DNA of 64,000 nucleotides, from assembly GCA_021613535.1 (NCBI GenBank), contig CP075492.1:4402001-4466000 (forward strand), written 5' to 3'. Each line of letters opens with the position of its first letter. Position 1 is the stretch's first letter. Origin of the DNA: Adineta vaga. Lineage: Eukaryota; Rotifera. The notes beneath the pieces are model-generated. The model had not been told where the DNA came from, did no database searches, and saw nothing but the letters and a program-made list of their open reading frames with translations. Positions 41,544 through 56,276 of the stretch are shown here, piece after piece. The position numbers and the translations under genes were made by a program.

Positions 41544-43085
41544 ATGTGGATTATTTTACTCATTACCCTTTTGTTTCTTCTTTCGATTACAATTTTTATC
41601 ATCTATATGAAATTAGTTCGTCCAGAAAAACGTGCCTATGATATATTACGTGCCCAAGGAGTTCCTGGTGAACCATTTATTCCTTTACTTGGTCAACTTT
41701 CAACATTGCATCGTTATCGTGAAGCTGATATAATGATGAAATATTATGAAGATATGACCGAAAAATATGGTAGTGTTTTTCTATATTGTTTTGGTCCTGT
41801 TATGCGTTTAGTAATCAATGAACCTGATATGCTTGCTGATGTTCTCAGTCGAACTAATGCACACAATTATGTAAAACCGACGCTTGGTAGTACAATATTT
41901 GCGCCAATTATTGGTCACCATAATTTATTAGTTGCTGAAGGTAATGAACATGAACGAGCACGTCGAATGATTAATCCAGCTTTTCATCATATAAATTTGA
42001 AATCAATGATTTCTATTATTGCTGATCGAATACAACGAGTAATTGAGAAAATTTTTAATGAAACAAATTTAAGTGAAAATGAAATTGATTTACAAGTATT
42101 ATTTAATACATTGACATTATCTATTATTGTATCAAGTGCATTTGGTTCAGATTTAGAAGCAAATGCTCAAGCAAAAGATATCATGACTCGTGTATTAAAT
42201 GAAGCTCTTGATGCGATTTTATATCGTTCATTACGTATGATTAATCAAATTCCATTTCTTTCCAAATTACCATTTTGGAAAAAAGATATTGTTGATAAAG
42301 GTGGTCGAGTCGTAGCAAAATTTGTCGATGAACTTATTACTGATCGACGACAAGGACATTCTACAAGTATGTCAAATGGACCTGATCTACTTGATTTACT
42401 TCTTTCAACAGTCGATAATGAAGGAAAAGTATTTACTGATCAAGAAATCAAAGAACAAGCTCTTACATTTGTACTTGCTGGAAGTGAAACAACAGGAAAT
42501 CTTATGGTTTGGGTATTTTATATTTTAATGACACATGATACTGTTTTTCAAGCATGTCGCGAAGAAGTTGATCAAATTATTCCATACGGCATTGAAATAA
42601 CAAATGAACATTTGGCTGACTTAGTTATATGTGAAGCAGTTATCAATGAAACATTACGTTTGTATCCATCTGCACCAGTCTTTGTTCGACAATGTATACA
42701 TGAACATACAATTGGTACGAAACAAAAATTACGTATTCCTGTCGGTACAAGTGTTTTGATTAATAGTTACACACTTCATCGTCGTAGTGATCTTTGGTCA
42801 CGACCATTAGAATTTGACTATACTCGTTGGTTACGTGATCCAAAAACAGGTTTAAAACCGAAATTACCTCATCCATTTGCTTATCTCCCATTTGCTGCTG
42901 GACCACGAAATTGTATTGGACAAAATTTTGCATTATTAGAAGCAAAAATCATGTTAGCAATGTTCGTACAACAATGTGATTTTAAATTAATATCAGGACA
43001 AAAAATAGTTCCGGACTTGAAAATAACTCTACGAACGAAATATGGTCTTTTCGCAAATATTACTAGACGAAAAATTTATAAATGA
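41544..43085 (+). CDS. Cytochrome P450, intronless
   Basis: Single exon, 513 aa, the usual size of a microsomal P450. The N-terminal membrane anchor (IILLITLLFLLSITIFIIYM) is followed by a Pro-containing hinge (VPGEPFIPLLGQL). Further: helix C ERARRMINPAF, I-helix oxygen-activation motif AGSETTG (about residue 312), ExxR in NETLRLYPSAPVFVRQC (about 370), the PERF-like region FDYTRWL, and the haem loop FAAGPRNCIGQ (Cys about 457). It is a haem monooxygenase of the ER, resembling the CYP3/CYP4 clans. The substrate is not predictable. Its lack of introns is unusual here and may point to a retrocopy or lineage expansion. Confidence 0.93.
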   Translation: MWIILLITLLFLLSITIFIIYMKLVRPEKRAYDILRAQGVPGEPFIPLLGQLSTLHRYREADIMMKYYEDMTEKYGSVFLYCFGPVMRLVINEPDMLADVLSRTNAHNYVKPTLGSTIFAPIIGHHNLLVAEGNEHERARRMINPAFHHINLKSMISIIADRIQRVIEKIFNETNLSENEIDLQVLFNTLTLSIIVSSAFGSDLEANAQAKDIMTRVLNEALDAILYRSLRMINQIPFLSKLPFWKKDIVDKGGRVVAKFVDELITDRRQGHSTSMSNGPDLLDLLLSTVDNEGKVFTDQEIKEQALTFVLAGSETTGNLMVWVFYILMTHDTVFQACREEVDQIIPYGIEITNEHLADLVICEAVINETLRLYPSAPVFVRQCIHEHTIGTKQKLRIPVGTSVLINSYTLHRRSDLWSRPLEFDYTRWLRDPKTGLKPKLPHPFAYLPFAAGPRNCIGQNFALLEAKIMLAMFVQQCDFKLISGQKIVPDLKITLRTKYGLFANITRRKIYK

Positions 43086-44161
43086 ATGTAATCTAGGTAA
43101 AGAAAGGAAAACTTTTAGTCACAAATAGATCGATTTTATTTATTTATTCGTAAATTGTCTTGATTTTCTTGCACATTTTATAGACAAGATAATTGATGTA
43201 TGTCAATACGTACAATCGTTTGAATTGTATAAATATGTGTGTGCTATATTTGTCTACTTTCCTTCATTTATCAACAAGAATCTCGCATTTGTATTTATTG
43301 ACCTTCGGATTTCGATGATAAATCGATGATAAATCGAAAAAAAATCGAATCAATAAATAGATTTATGATTGGATTTAGATTTATTTTCTTGCTCCAAATA
43401 GATTTTCCCTCCAGATATATCTTAAGCTCGGTTAATCATATTTATGAGAAAATATCAATAAAAAAATTATTTTCTATTAGGAAAAAAACATGAATATTCT
43501 TCATATATCTATTTACTACGAATGATCTTATTCCGATAGAAAGGGAGGAAAAAACTTTACTTGATGAAAAGTAGCCTCAAGGTACTGGAGTTGTTCTTAT
43601 CAGACATATAAACAAATGTAAAAATGCAGGGAAAAAAACCTATTTCAATATATCATTAATCGTTTTAATTAATGTACAGATCATGCTTGGGAGAAAAAAG
43701 AACCCGATGCAATGGTAAACTTCTCTCATCGTCAATATAGAACAATGTTTATAGACTCGGTATTTTGATCCTTCGAACAATAATTACTTTTCTCTCGATC
43801 GAAGACATTTCCATATCATCATTGACGAAAACTGTCGAAGTTATTTAGCATACGATCGAAAGATTCATTCTCCAAATAAAGATTGTGTTTGATTTATGTT
43901 TTTATATTAGTTTGCGTCTTCTAACGCCATGACAGACAAAATCGACAGACATATAAGAAAAAAGAAAAAGAAAAGAACTCACCACGCACACACAAGCATA
44001 TAAAGAAGAAGAAGAAAAGAAATTGTTGACGATCATTCACACGTTCATCCATCCGATTTATCGATATGACAAGACGGATGAGTGCGTGTTCGAACAAAAT
44101 AGATGAGAAAAAGAAGAAGAAGAAGAAGAAGAAGAAAAATAAAACCAAACATCATTAGGAT
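43086..44161. other. Convergent 3' flanks of P450 and calmodulin
   Basis: 1.08 kb. A short tandem duplication (two copies of cgatgataaat at about 43315-43340) and an (AAG)n run at 44111-44136 are present. ORFs around 43921-44148 read through the AAG repeat. No gene seen. Confidence 0.55.
44111..44136. repeat. (AAG)n microsatellite
   Basis: AAG run about 25 bp 3' of the calmodulin stop, in its 3' UTR or flank. Confidence 0.9.
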
Positions 44162-46375
<2,214 letters not shown>

Positions 46376-49300
46376 TGTATTGAAAATGGAATTAAATTTG
46401 TCCTAGATTTCCACTCGTATGAATTTATTCTTGTCGACCTGTATACCAGGTTCGAAAATGATGATTATTCGTCGTTCTTGTCGCTTCTTGTCAACACCGG
46501 GGTTCGTGAGTGCGTATGTGTGTGCGTGTATGTGTATGTATGTATTTGTTTGAGTGCCTGTGTGCGCGCGATGCCGTTCAGTTGTAGATAGAGCAAGAGA
46601 GAGAGAGAGAGAGAGAGAGCCAGAGAGAAGGAGAGAGAAAGTATGCGAACGAGAGAAAGAGAGAAGAATAGACACGAACGTAATACACGGCAACACAAAG
46701 CAATAGTAGAGCAACAACTTATCTTTCTTGTTGGTTCGAGACGGCAACAAGAGTATTTTCTTTGATGATGACAACGACAATGACGATTCTTGTTTCTTAT
46801 AATATAGAACAGAAAAAGAAAAAAAAACGAGTAGGAAAAAGAAAAACCCAGAGCACGTTGTTAGATCCATAGTAGAGGAAAATGAAAACTGATTTTCCTT
46901 CTCTTTCTCTTGGCTTACAAAAGCAGAAGAAGAAGGAGAAAACGAGGAGGTATGTTCATTATTCTCCTCTTTCTTGCATTCTTCTTCCGGCATCGAGCGA
47001 TACTGCAACAACTGAAAGAATATAATGTCGTTTTCGGACGACGAATAGCGATGATGCGATGTAACGTTGATTTGTCGTCTCATAGAGTGGTAGTCAAAAA
47101 GAAGCAAAAGAAGACTGTTGAGATGCAAGAGGAATACCACTCTTTGCACAATAATACACAGAATTGTATGAATTGTCTTTCGTTCTTCCCATTTTTCCTT
47201 CTGTTTGACAACGCGTCGTTCTTTATTTTTAGCGTTTTTTCTCTCTCTTTCTTTTTCTGTTTGTTCCATTTTTTTGTCGTCGAAACCGATAGAGTGAGAG
47301 AGAGAGAGAAGAAGAAGAAGAGAAAAGAACCTTGCTAGAGCATGCGATGCCTTGACAACAACTAGATGTATACAGATGTATATTCCGTTTTCTCAAGTAT
47401 GTCAAGATATTGAAGCTTTTATTGATCTATATATTGTCCATTTAATATTTTACCATTCTCGTACTAGCTAACTAATCAACCGACATGTTCAAATTCAATT
47501 GTGTCATGTTTTAGGACGATAGAGTAGGAACAAGAAGATGTTAATTCATTCTTGACTCAAGAGACTCACTTATTAAAGTAGATGAACGACAAAATAATCT
47601 TAGCAAAAAAAGACAAAATTCAACTAGAAGAATAACGAAGTTAAATGTACGTTTACGTAGAAAAACAAGAGAATACTTGATTAAATGACAACGATACGAC
47701 TGTTAACAATAGAATGAAGAAACAAAATGTCTTCGGATTCGTCTGACTAAAAATGAAGAACCAATGCTTGCTGACATAGATCAAAATGATCGACGCAGTT
47801 TTCCTTTCTTATTGATTAACTAGGAAATACGAAGTATCATGATAAAAAGAAAGAACTCTTCACTTGACATAACAGAAAAATTGCATATCATTGCCTTTAT
47901 TTTCACGATCAATTTATGTATATGAAATCATTTGGATCGAATTATAATTGCGTATTTGAATGTGAATTATTCTTGGATTTTTGATAAGAAAAAAAAACAT
48001 TTTCAAAAATCTACGTTGTTTTTCATATCTGATTATTTCAAGAAAAGTTATATTTAATGACTATCTTCCAAACTCAACTTGTCAGCTTCTTTTATTTATT
48101 GACGTTTCTAAATTAATCATCGATCAAACGTGGATTTTACTAGCTTGTTTCTAGTGTTCCTGTCTTTATTGTCGTTATAGGATAAAACATTCATATTGTA
48201 ATGCATTTTTATTTTCGGTCAATCTCAAGGGTAATAAGACATCGTTGTTGTTGTTGTTGTTCAAGAAATATTGTCGTACGAGAACTTTTTGACATTTATT
48301 TTGTATGTTTTCTCGTTGTCAAGACAAATACATTGGTATTTTGTTCTTAGTTGTGAAAAGTATAGAAAAAATAAAGGAAGTATATTTATAATCACCATGA
48401 TTAATCATAATCATTTCAAAACTAGATGTACCCGAAAAATATGATCGAGAAACAAAAGAATATCATATTTTGAGAACATTTGAATCTCACAATTGGTTAG
48501 TACAAAAGAACTGTCGGAAACTATGTTGATCAAGATATTCGTTGGGAAAATATTCTGGTAACGTAATCATCTTCAGATTAGTAAGATTAAATATATAGTT
48601 TCAGAAAAGATAAAACAATTATATTCTATAAGTATGCATGTCAATTTCCTTTCTTCAATCGAACAACTCAATCTTTTGACGTCTTAAATATGCTCGCATA
48701 CGGAATAATATAATATGTCAATTGTTGAAAGAAAAGCGAATCAGATTTTATGACTGATCGTACGATATTTTTATTTTTTTTATAAGTTAGTAAATACGAA
48801 AGATAAAATAGCAAAATTTAATACTCATAGTACATTGGCTAATATTGAATCGAGAAAAAACAAAATTTCATTCCGAATAGTTACGACATTCTCTCTTTTT
48901 GATGGAATTCGAAACAAGTGAAAAATTAATATTACCGGTTATTCAGTTCGTAGTGACGTATCTCGTTTTGTTCATCAACTAATTACTTTTTTTTCAAATA
49001 ACTATGATCTGTTATCTACAAAGATAACTTGTTCTTTCATTTTATATGCATCATATCACTCTATTAAACATTTTCATTGTAGTTGTCTTTTTATATTAAA
49101 TTTTTAAAAGGAAACGGTTTCTTCCATTATTTACACAAATATTTTCAGCACGTATAGATAAAATCATCTCATTGAGGTCAAGTTATTAATAAATTAAGAT
49201 AGTGAAAAGTACAAGATGTTTCTATTGAAGACTTGTGTTTCATGAGGCTATATATAGAACATTTAGCTAGTGGAAATTTCAGATTATTCTACTTTTATAC

Positions 49301-49832
49301 GGATTATCTCAGCTTTACAAGCAAAACTATCACATAGTACGATGAAGTGAGATTAAAAAAACATTCATATTCTGCACTTAAATTGACTTAACCAAATATC
49401 AAAACGTTTTCATCTATAAATTGCTGTGTAAACTGCACGAATTTTACATGAATATGTGCACAAAGTGACTGAAAAATCCTCCATTACTTATAAAGCAAAT
49501 AATTCTTACAATGAACAAATATAATGTGCAGTTCTTTTTTCCTTGAACTACATCCTTTCAACATACTTATAAAATAAGATTCCATTTTCAAAAGTGACAG
49601 TCAATGTGTCATTCTTCCGTTCTGTTAATGATTAAAACGTGCTTCCCATACTTTTGATGAAATTATGTCTAGAATGCATTCGAATATCTGCACATCGTAT
49701 TATTCTAATCATTAAAAAATGACATATCATCATACCAAAATATTCTTTTTATAAATAATTTTTGAAATATTTTTCGTTTTTTTTCTTCTCATACAAAAAG
49801 AAACGAATAATTTCATTTTATACGAACGAACA
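46376..49832. other. 3.4 kb gene-poor region, calmodulin promoter side to chitinase
   Basis: The first kilobase is simple-sequence-rich: TG/TA-rich at 46500-46550, (GA)n at 46596-46619, and purine-rich strands with GAA/AAG to 47340. It should contain the calmodulin 5' UTR and promoter. From 47.3 to 49.8 kb the DNA is plain AT-rich with one (GTT)n run at 48244-48261. The long ORFs at 46403-47269 (-) and 46910-47338 (+) reflect purine/pyrimidine bias. No gene or tRNA recognised. Confidence 0.55.
46596..46619. repeat. (GA)12 microsatellite upstream of calmodulin
   Basis: Perfect GA dinucleotide run about 220 bp upstream of the proposed calmodulin ATG, next to a TG-rich stretch. Confidence 0.9.
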
Positions 49833-51526
49833 ATGATTACACCAACGATTATTGTTGCATACTATGCTGCATGGTCAATTTATTCTCGAGCATACTTTAT
49901 TAATGATATTGCCGGTGATAAAATCACTCATATTAATTATGCATTTGCAAACATTGGTTCTGATGGACGAATTGCATTAGGTGATCCATGGGCAGATGTT
50001 GAAAAAGCTTTTCCTGGTGATACATGGGATCAACCATTGCGGGGAAATTTTAATCAATTGATTAAATTAAAAGAGAAATATACGCATCTTCGAACATTAA
50101 TTTCAATTGGTGGATGGGTAAAGAAATGATACTCATCTATTCATTTTCATAAATCAATATTATTTTTAGACATGGTCTGGAAAATTTTCTGATATTGCTC
50201 TTACGAATGCAAGTCGTCATAAATTTGCTCAATCTTGTGTTGAATTTATTCAAAAATATAGTTTCGATGGTGTAGATATTGATTGGTAGAATCTTTGTTT
50301 ATTTGTGCGAGAAAAATTGAACTTCTTTTGTAGGGAATATCCTGTATCGGGTGGTCTTCCAGGAAATACTCGTCGATCAGAAGATAAAAGAAACTATGTT
50401 CTTCTACTTAAAGAACTTCGAGAACAATTAGAAATAGCTAGTGCTGATAAAGATAGAACTTACCTTTTAACTGTTGCGTAAGATAGATTCTTTCTCAGAA
50501 AACGATTTTCTTTATTGTTGTTTATTGATTTGCAGGACAGGAGCAGGTACTGAACGTATTGCAGATATGGATTTACCTGGAATGTGTGCAAGTCTTGATT
50601 GGATTAATGTTATGACATATGATTTTCATGGTGCGATTCATTTTGTGAAAATATTCTTTGTATAATTATTTATTTAAGCTGCAGGTGGTTGGGAATCAAA
50701 GACTGGTCATAACGCTCCATTATTCCGAAATGATGCTGAAACAACAACCGATGTTTCTCCATCATTTATTAAATCAAAATATAATTGTCATGGAGCAATT
50801 CAAGGTTATATTGCCGCAGGAACACCACGTTCAAAACTAGTGATGGGTTTAGGATTGTATGGACGTGGTTGGCAAGGTAATTTCAATCTAATATATTTAA
50901 TTACATGTAAATAGATTTGTTTTGTATATGTAGGAGTAACTAGTACAGATTTAAATGGATTTTCGCAACCAGCTTCTCCCAATTGTCCAACTGGTACATG
51001 GGAAAATGGTGTTTTTGATTATGATCATTTAAAAAGAAGTTATATTCCAACATATAAACGTTATTGGGATAATCAATCAAAAGTACCTTTTCTATATAAT
51101 TCAACAACAGGTATATGGATTAGTTATGATGATTCTCAATCAATTCGTATTAAAACTGATTATATTAAACGAGAAAAACTCGCTGGTGCCATGTTTTGGG
51201 AATTGAGTAGTGATCGTCATTATGATTTAGTTGATGCTGCATTTGAAGTTTTACACAATGGCAAAGCACCATCATCCGATTGTACTCCACCAATTGAATT
51301 AAAATATCCATCTGTACAGCCACCGACAATCTATCGTAAACCTACTGGTGAAATATCTAACGTGAAAAAAATCAGTAGTAATGCACCTCTTTGGGAAATA
51401 AAAAAAGACTATAAAGTCGGTGATCAAGTGATCTATGAAAATAAACTTTATCGATGTATACAGGAACATTTATCATTACCAGGTTGGACGCCACTTATTA
51501 TTGGTGCGCTGTGGCGACCGGTTTAG
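49833..51526 (+). CDS. GH18 chitinase, bacterial ChiA1/ChiD type, with C-terminal chitin-binding module
   Basis: Six exons (49833-50117, 50170-50285, 50334-50477, 50536-50630, 50679-50876, 50934-51526) total 1431 bp, 476 aa. The catalytic barrel reads [48 protein letters not shown], catalytic [11 protein letters not shown] (DxxDxDxE, Glu as acid) split by an intron, [11 protein letters not shown] and [12 protein letters not shown]. It hydrolyses chitin beta-1,4 bonds. The C-terminal 45 residues ([20 protein letters not shown]...WTP) form a CBM5/12-type module, common in bacterial chitinases. The insert [19 protein letters not shown] is typical of Bacillus-type enzymes as I recall them. No signal peptide is visible. 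A probable horizontal acquisition that has gained introns. Confidence 0.9.
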
Positions 51527-52896
51527 ACTGTGCTTTCGTTCTCATATTAATCTAATTCGATTCTTTTTGTTTTTTATTCATCAAAATATGCAATAAATTA
51601 TACTTTTCATTCTACTAGATAAATTACACAATCATAATTAGCGTAGATCAGTTATCGAAGGATGTGCATGTATGCACAAATCGTTATAGCATTGCATCTT
51701 CATTTAGGACGTGCTGAACACACAGAGAATAATTCATAGACATGTTAATTTCAATGGTTGATTATGAAACACATCGATATTCTCACAATCGCTGAGATAG
51801 ATTATTTGTCTTTATTCTTAACCATATAGTTAGACTGATTCAAATTTTCACTTGAATATATTGATAATGTGTATTCGAAAACATAACGTAAGTATGGTAG
51901 ATTTAATTTTGATCTCTCTTTATAGCTATTCAGTGAATATTTACCATGCCATAAGATAAATTCAGATATTATGCACAGATGAATCAACAAATTTCCTTTT
52001 TGATATATGATTTTGAGAATGATAATAGAACTGTTCTATGTTCCCACAATATACTCTATGAATTATATAATCAGAAATATTGTCTACCAACGTAGTATAT
52101 TATTCTACTACATATAGTATCGATAAAACCATAGCCAAAGTTCACAGTCAATTGATAGTCAGAAGATGTAATAGAATAAAATTCAGGTTATGTCTCCGAT
52201 GACTTTCTACAAAATAGTTTTCATACGAATGACATGAGGGATAATTCTAATGCTACATGCTAGTTTCGAGAATGTGTGAACGACCTTATTCTGGAGAAAG
52301 CCTCTGAAGAATCTTGATTAGTTTGTTCAGATTGTTTCAAGTGGAAGATTATATTGACTATTTTAGTTGTTATGGTTGGATATTGAGTTTTCATAAGAAT
52401 CAAGTAAAACTGCTCATACTCGTTTTCATTCTCATGTCTGAATAAAAATATGATATAGAAATAATTCTTGTCTATTACATATGAACCAGAGAAATGTGAT
52501 ATGTCGTAAATCAGATCTTAAATATTAACAAAGCATCATTATCATCATAACGCGATTCATTAATTGAATCAAGCTTCTCGTTAGTCTAAACATCGACGTT
52601 AAATCATAAGCCTATCGCAGAATTTTTGAGAAATTTGCCATAAAATGTTGTTGCTCTTTCCTTGTCTAGAGATTTTTCATATGTAGTGGTTCGTAACTGA
52701 GAATAGATTTATTTAATTATTATCTTTTTTTTTCTACAATAGATATATATATATGTGTGTGTGTACGATTAAACTAGAGAAAATATACAGAAACAAAAAC
52801 AAGCCAAATAAATCGATGAAGAATTGTTTTACATGCGAAATCGTCTAGAAAAGAATTATTTTAATGAAAGTTTAAAAAAGATGAAGTTTATTGAAC
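51527..52896. other. Convergent 3' flanks of chitinase and kinesin-6
   Basis: 1.37 kb AT-rich DNA with a (TA)n(TG)n run at about 52743-52765. Nothing coding seen. Possibly holds a further 3' exon of kinesin-6, because its last codons overlap a good donor (CAA/GTAAGTT). Confidence 0.5.
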
Positions 52897-55800
52897 TTAC
52901 TTGGGTGGCACAGCTGGACCCTGGCGAGACGAGGGTGACTGAATCGGTATCTAGAAGAGAAAAAAGAACGAAATGATTTTTTTCATACGAATTTATGAAA
53001 TAATCATCGAAATTACTTCTTGAAGAAGACGATCTTCACTTGAACTTCGTTTACGTGATGATAATGGATTAGGATAACCATTTCTATCGAGATTAGAAAG
53101 AAAATTACTTTAAAAAAAAAGAGAATTTATTAAAGAAAAAATAAATTTACTCGTTCATTGGAGTATTGGTATTACTTGCCGCCATTGATCGTATGATATT
53201 TAATTTATCATCATATTGTCTTTCGATTTCACGCATTTGTCCTTCTTTATTTTTCAATTCATTCGTCTGAAGACAAAAGAATTGATTTGAATGTATTTTT
53301 CGAATTAGAATACAAAAATAACTTACATATTGTTGTTCGACTTCATTAATTTTGACTTTTAATTTATTTTCAAAATCAATTTTATCTTTACGTCGCTCTG
53401 CTTTTAAAGTTTTAATATCATTATTTTTATCTTCGATTTGAGATTTTAACGTTTTATTTTCACGTTCAATTTGATTTGTCGTTTTATAGAAGTCATTTTG
53501 AGATTTTTCTAACAGTTTTATACGAGTTTGTAAATGACGAATTGTTTTACTTTGTTGTTCATTTTCTTTAGTTAAATCATCATGATCAGATATAGTTGAA
53601 TCATAATCTGTTGCTAATTCAAATGTAAATTTACGTAAATAATCTTGTTGTTCATAAATTAACTATTGAGAAGAAGAAAAGATTGAAGTGAAGAGGAAAA
53701 AAATGATATCGAAGATAGATATTTACCATATTTAATCGATGACGTTCATCAATACGACGTCGAAGATGTTCTTCAAGTGTTAGAATAGCTTGATCATCAC
53801 CATCCAAAAGTGAATATTCAAGTGATGGAAATGGAGCAATTAAAGCTTGAGCACTAAAGAAAATTATAGATTTGTATTCCTCTTTCTTGCTAGTTAATGT
53901 AAACTTACTTGAATTCAGCAAAGAGAACTGGTGCAGATTGCTGTGGTTGATTTTCAATGTCACGTAAAGCAGCATGTGTACGAACTGCTTTTGGTGGCAC
54001 TGGTGGTGGTGGAAGAGGTAAAGCACGTGGTACCAAAACGTCTTTAGTTAATTCACCAAATTTCAATGCATGCTATAGAAATTAAAAAAATGTGCATAAA
54101 AACAGCATAAGATTGAAAACACATTTACTTGAATTTCTTCGTAACCATCGGCAGCTGGATTAACACAAAGAATCATTCTAATACGACCTTCACCATCAAA
54201 ATAACTTTTGAAAAATGATGTTAATTTAGATTCACGATATGGTACCATCTAAATAGTTTCATGATTAATTCGATAAAAGAAAACACTATCTATTACTTTG
54301 CTTGCGCCTTGTGATTGATTTTCTCGTAAAATTTCGAAACATTGTCGAAGAACCATCAAAGATGCATTGATATTACCTAAAAACAGAATCAATCTCTTCA
54401 TTTTATCGAACAATCAACGCGCCACTTACTCGCTTCTTTTACTCGTTCGCCAACAGTTTTTGCTCGATTAACACGTTCACTTCCAGCTAAATCAACTAAA
54501 TGAATCGTGCTTACCATCAGATCATCTTTTGTCTATAGCGAAACATAAGAATCAATCAAAATAGAAAGAAAATTGATAAAAACTTACAAGTGATGTATCT
54601 GGAATATCATTATGATATTGAACTAAACGCATAGAAAGTACACTATGAGATCGACTTGATTCAGTATTTAACTGTGTATGAGCAATTCGACGTCGTTTTA
54701 AACCCATATTTAATAATTCAATAGCTTCATCACTTGATCGTACCAACTTCTTTAACATCTCTAATATAAGGTCGACCACGATTATCGTCACGTAATTGTT
54801 TTGATTGTGGTGCTCTGAAAAGAATATGATAAACTGTTATGTATATACTCTCTTCGACAAAAGGCTAATTTTACTTATTAAGAATATCATCATCGAATAA
54901 ATCATAAATATAATTATTATAGATCTCTACGAATGAGACAAAAACGAAATATGAACAATTTTCATTCAATTGTGGATTCCACAATGACGTCATATCTAAT
55001 GTACGTGTTGTCGTTGCTGCATCAGGCATTCTACAAAGATCAAATTGATTTTGTATATTAAATGAAATAAAATCTTTCTACAAACTTAGCACGTTGATTA
55101 TTTTTTCCCATTTGAATTTCTTTTCGTTGACGTTCAATTAAAATATCTGCTTCACTTTGAATTTCATAACTATTCTGACGATCAGAACGAAGTAACTATA
55201 AAACAAGCAGTTTAATATAGAAGTAAAATGTAACTAGACTACGAACATATTTCTTTCCAAGATATGGACCAACTGAATTAAAAAGCACATCAAATGAACG
55301 TGGAATTAAACCTGGATTATTCGGTGGTCCCATCATTGTATACGTCTTTCCAGAACCCGTAATACCATATGTAAATAGGACACCTACATTTATTCAATAA
55401 TAGAATTCATATCGAAGAAAACAAACAAATCACATACTATTTTTGCCTTGAATAAGATCATCAAGAAGAGGTATGGCTAATTCTTTAAAAGCAGCTGATT
55501 GTGTCACATCATCAGTAAGAATATGAGAAAATTCATAATGAGACTAAATCATTATAAGATTAAAATTCACGAAAACAAAGTTTTAGCTAACTTACTTCTC
55601 GAATTTGACCGTTTTTCGCGTTCTAAACTAAAGAAGTTAAACAGAGAAGAATTTGTATTGAACAATGCTTACTTCAGATGAGAAAAGAGTAAGTTCTGTT
55701 GAACTTGAAACTTTAACAGATGATGTAGCATTATCTGTTTCTTGATCATTCGTATTTTCTTTAGGTGGTCGTAAACGACAGAAGACCTTTATAAAAATTA

Positions 55801-55925
55801 AAAAAACGCAAAATAATGCAATTCAGAAAATAAGGAAAACACACTTCAACTGGACAACCACCACCATTAGCGAGTAAGTCTCTCGAACCAAGTTGTGTTT
55901 TCTTCATCGGAGTTCGTAAAGCCAT
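52897..55925 (-). CDS. Kinesin-6, MKLP1/KIF23-type, with a one-base frame break
   Basis: At least 16 short exons. Start [18 protein letters not shown]; motor with [23 protein letters not shown] (P-loop), the kinesin-6 motor insertion ([15 protein letters not shown] region), [43 protein letters not shown] and [21 protein letters not shown]. This is the MKLP1 (centralspindlin) pattern; the complex bundles midzone microtubules for cytokinesis. The neck is Pro-rich ([11 protein letters not shown]), then a coiled coil and a short basic tail. In the exon covering 54810-54600 the frame shifts by one extra base near 54743-54744 (a GG on the minus strand); before it reads [11 protein letters not shown], after it [18 protein letters not shown]. 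Stop taken at 52897; a further exon is possible. Confidence 0.88.
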
Positions 55926-56276
55926 GCTCAAAGGAAAACACAATCCGTAGACAAAAACAAAGTATGAAACACTGAATTGTTTTCTTCTGACAATTGAACA
56001 CAGAGGAACATAGCCATTGGTCAATTCATACAAAGACCAAAAGCCATTTCTTTATCATCTTTGCACTCTATTATGAAACGATGAAAGTAAGTTATTAACG
56101 ATGAAAAAATACTTCAAAACTATTTTATTTTTAAGAAAATCAGTTTATTTTATAACTAAATGACGTAATTTATATATATATATACATATTGTAGATGTCG
56201 CATAGCGAAAAACGATACACGTCTATGTCCATTTCGATATACTGTACAAAAAGAAAGAATTGAATATTTTCATCGA
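55926..56276. other. Spacer between kinesin-6 start and GLTP-like stop
   Basis: 351 bp on the promoter side of kinesin-6, with an imperfect (TA)n at 56172-56186. No ORF of note. Confidence 0.5.

Noticed and set aside
46403-47338. Long ORFs on both strands (288 and 142 codons)
   Set aside because: Made of Ser/Leu/Arg/Lys low complexity from GA/CT-biased DNA; no domain and no codon pattern.
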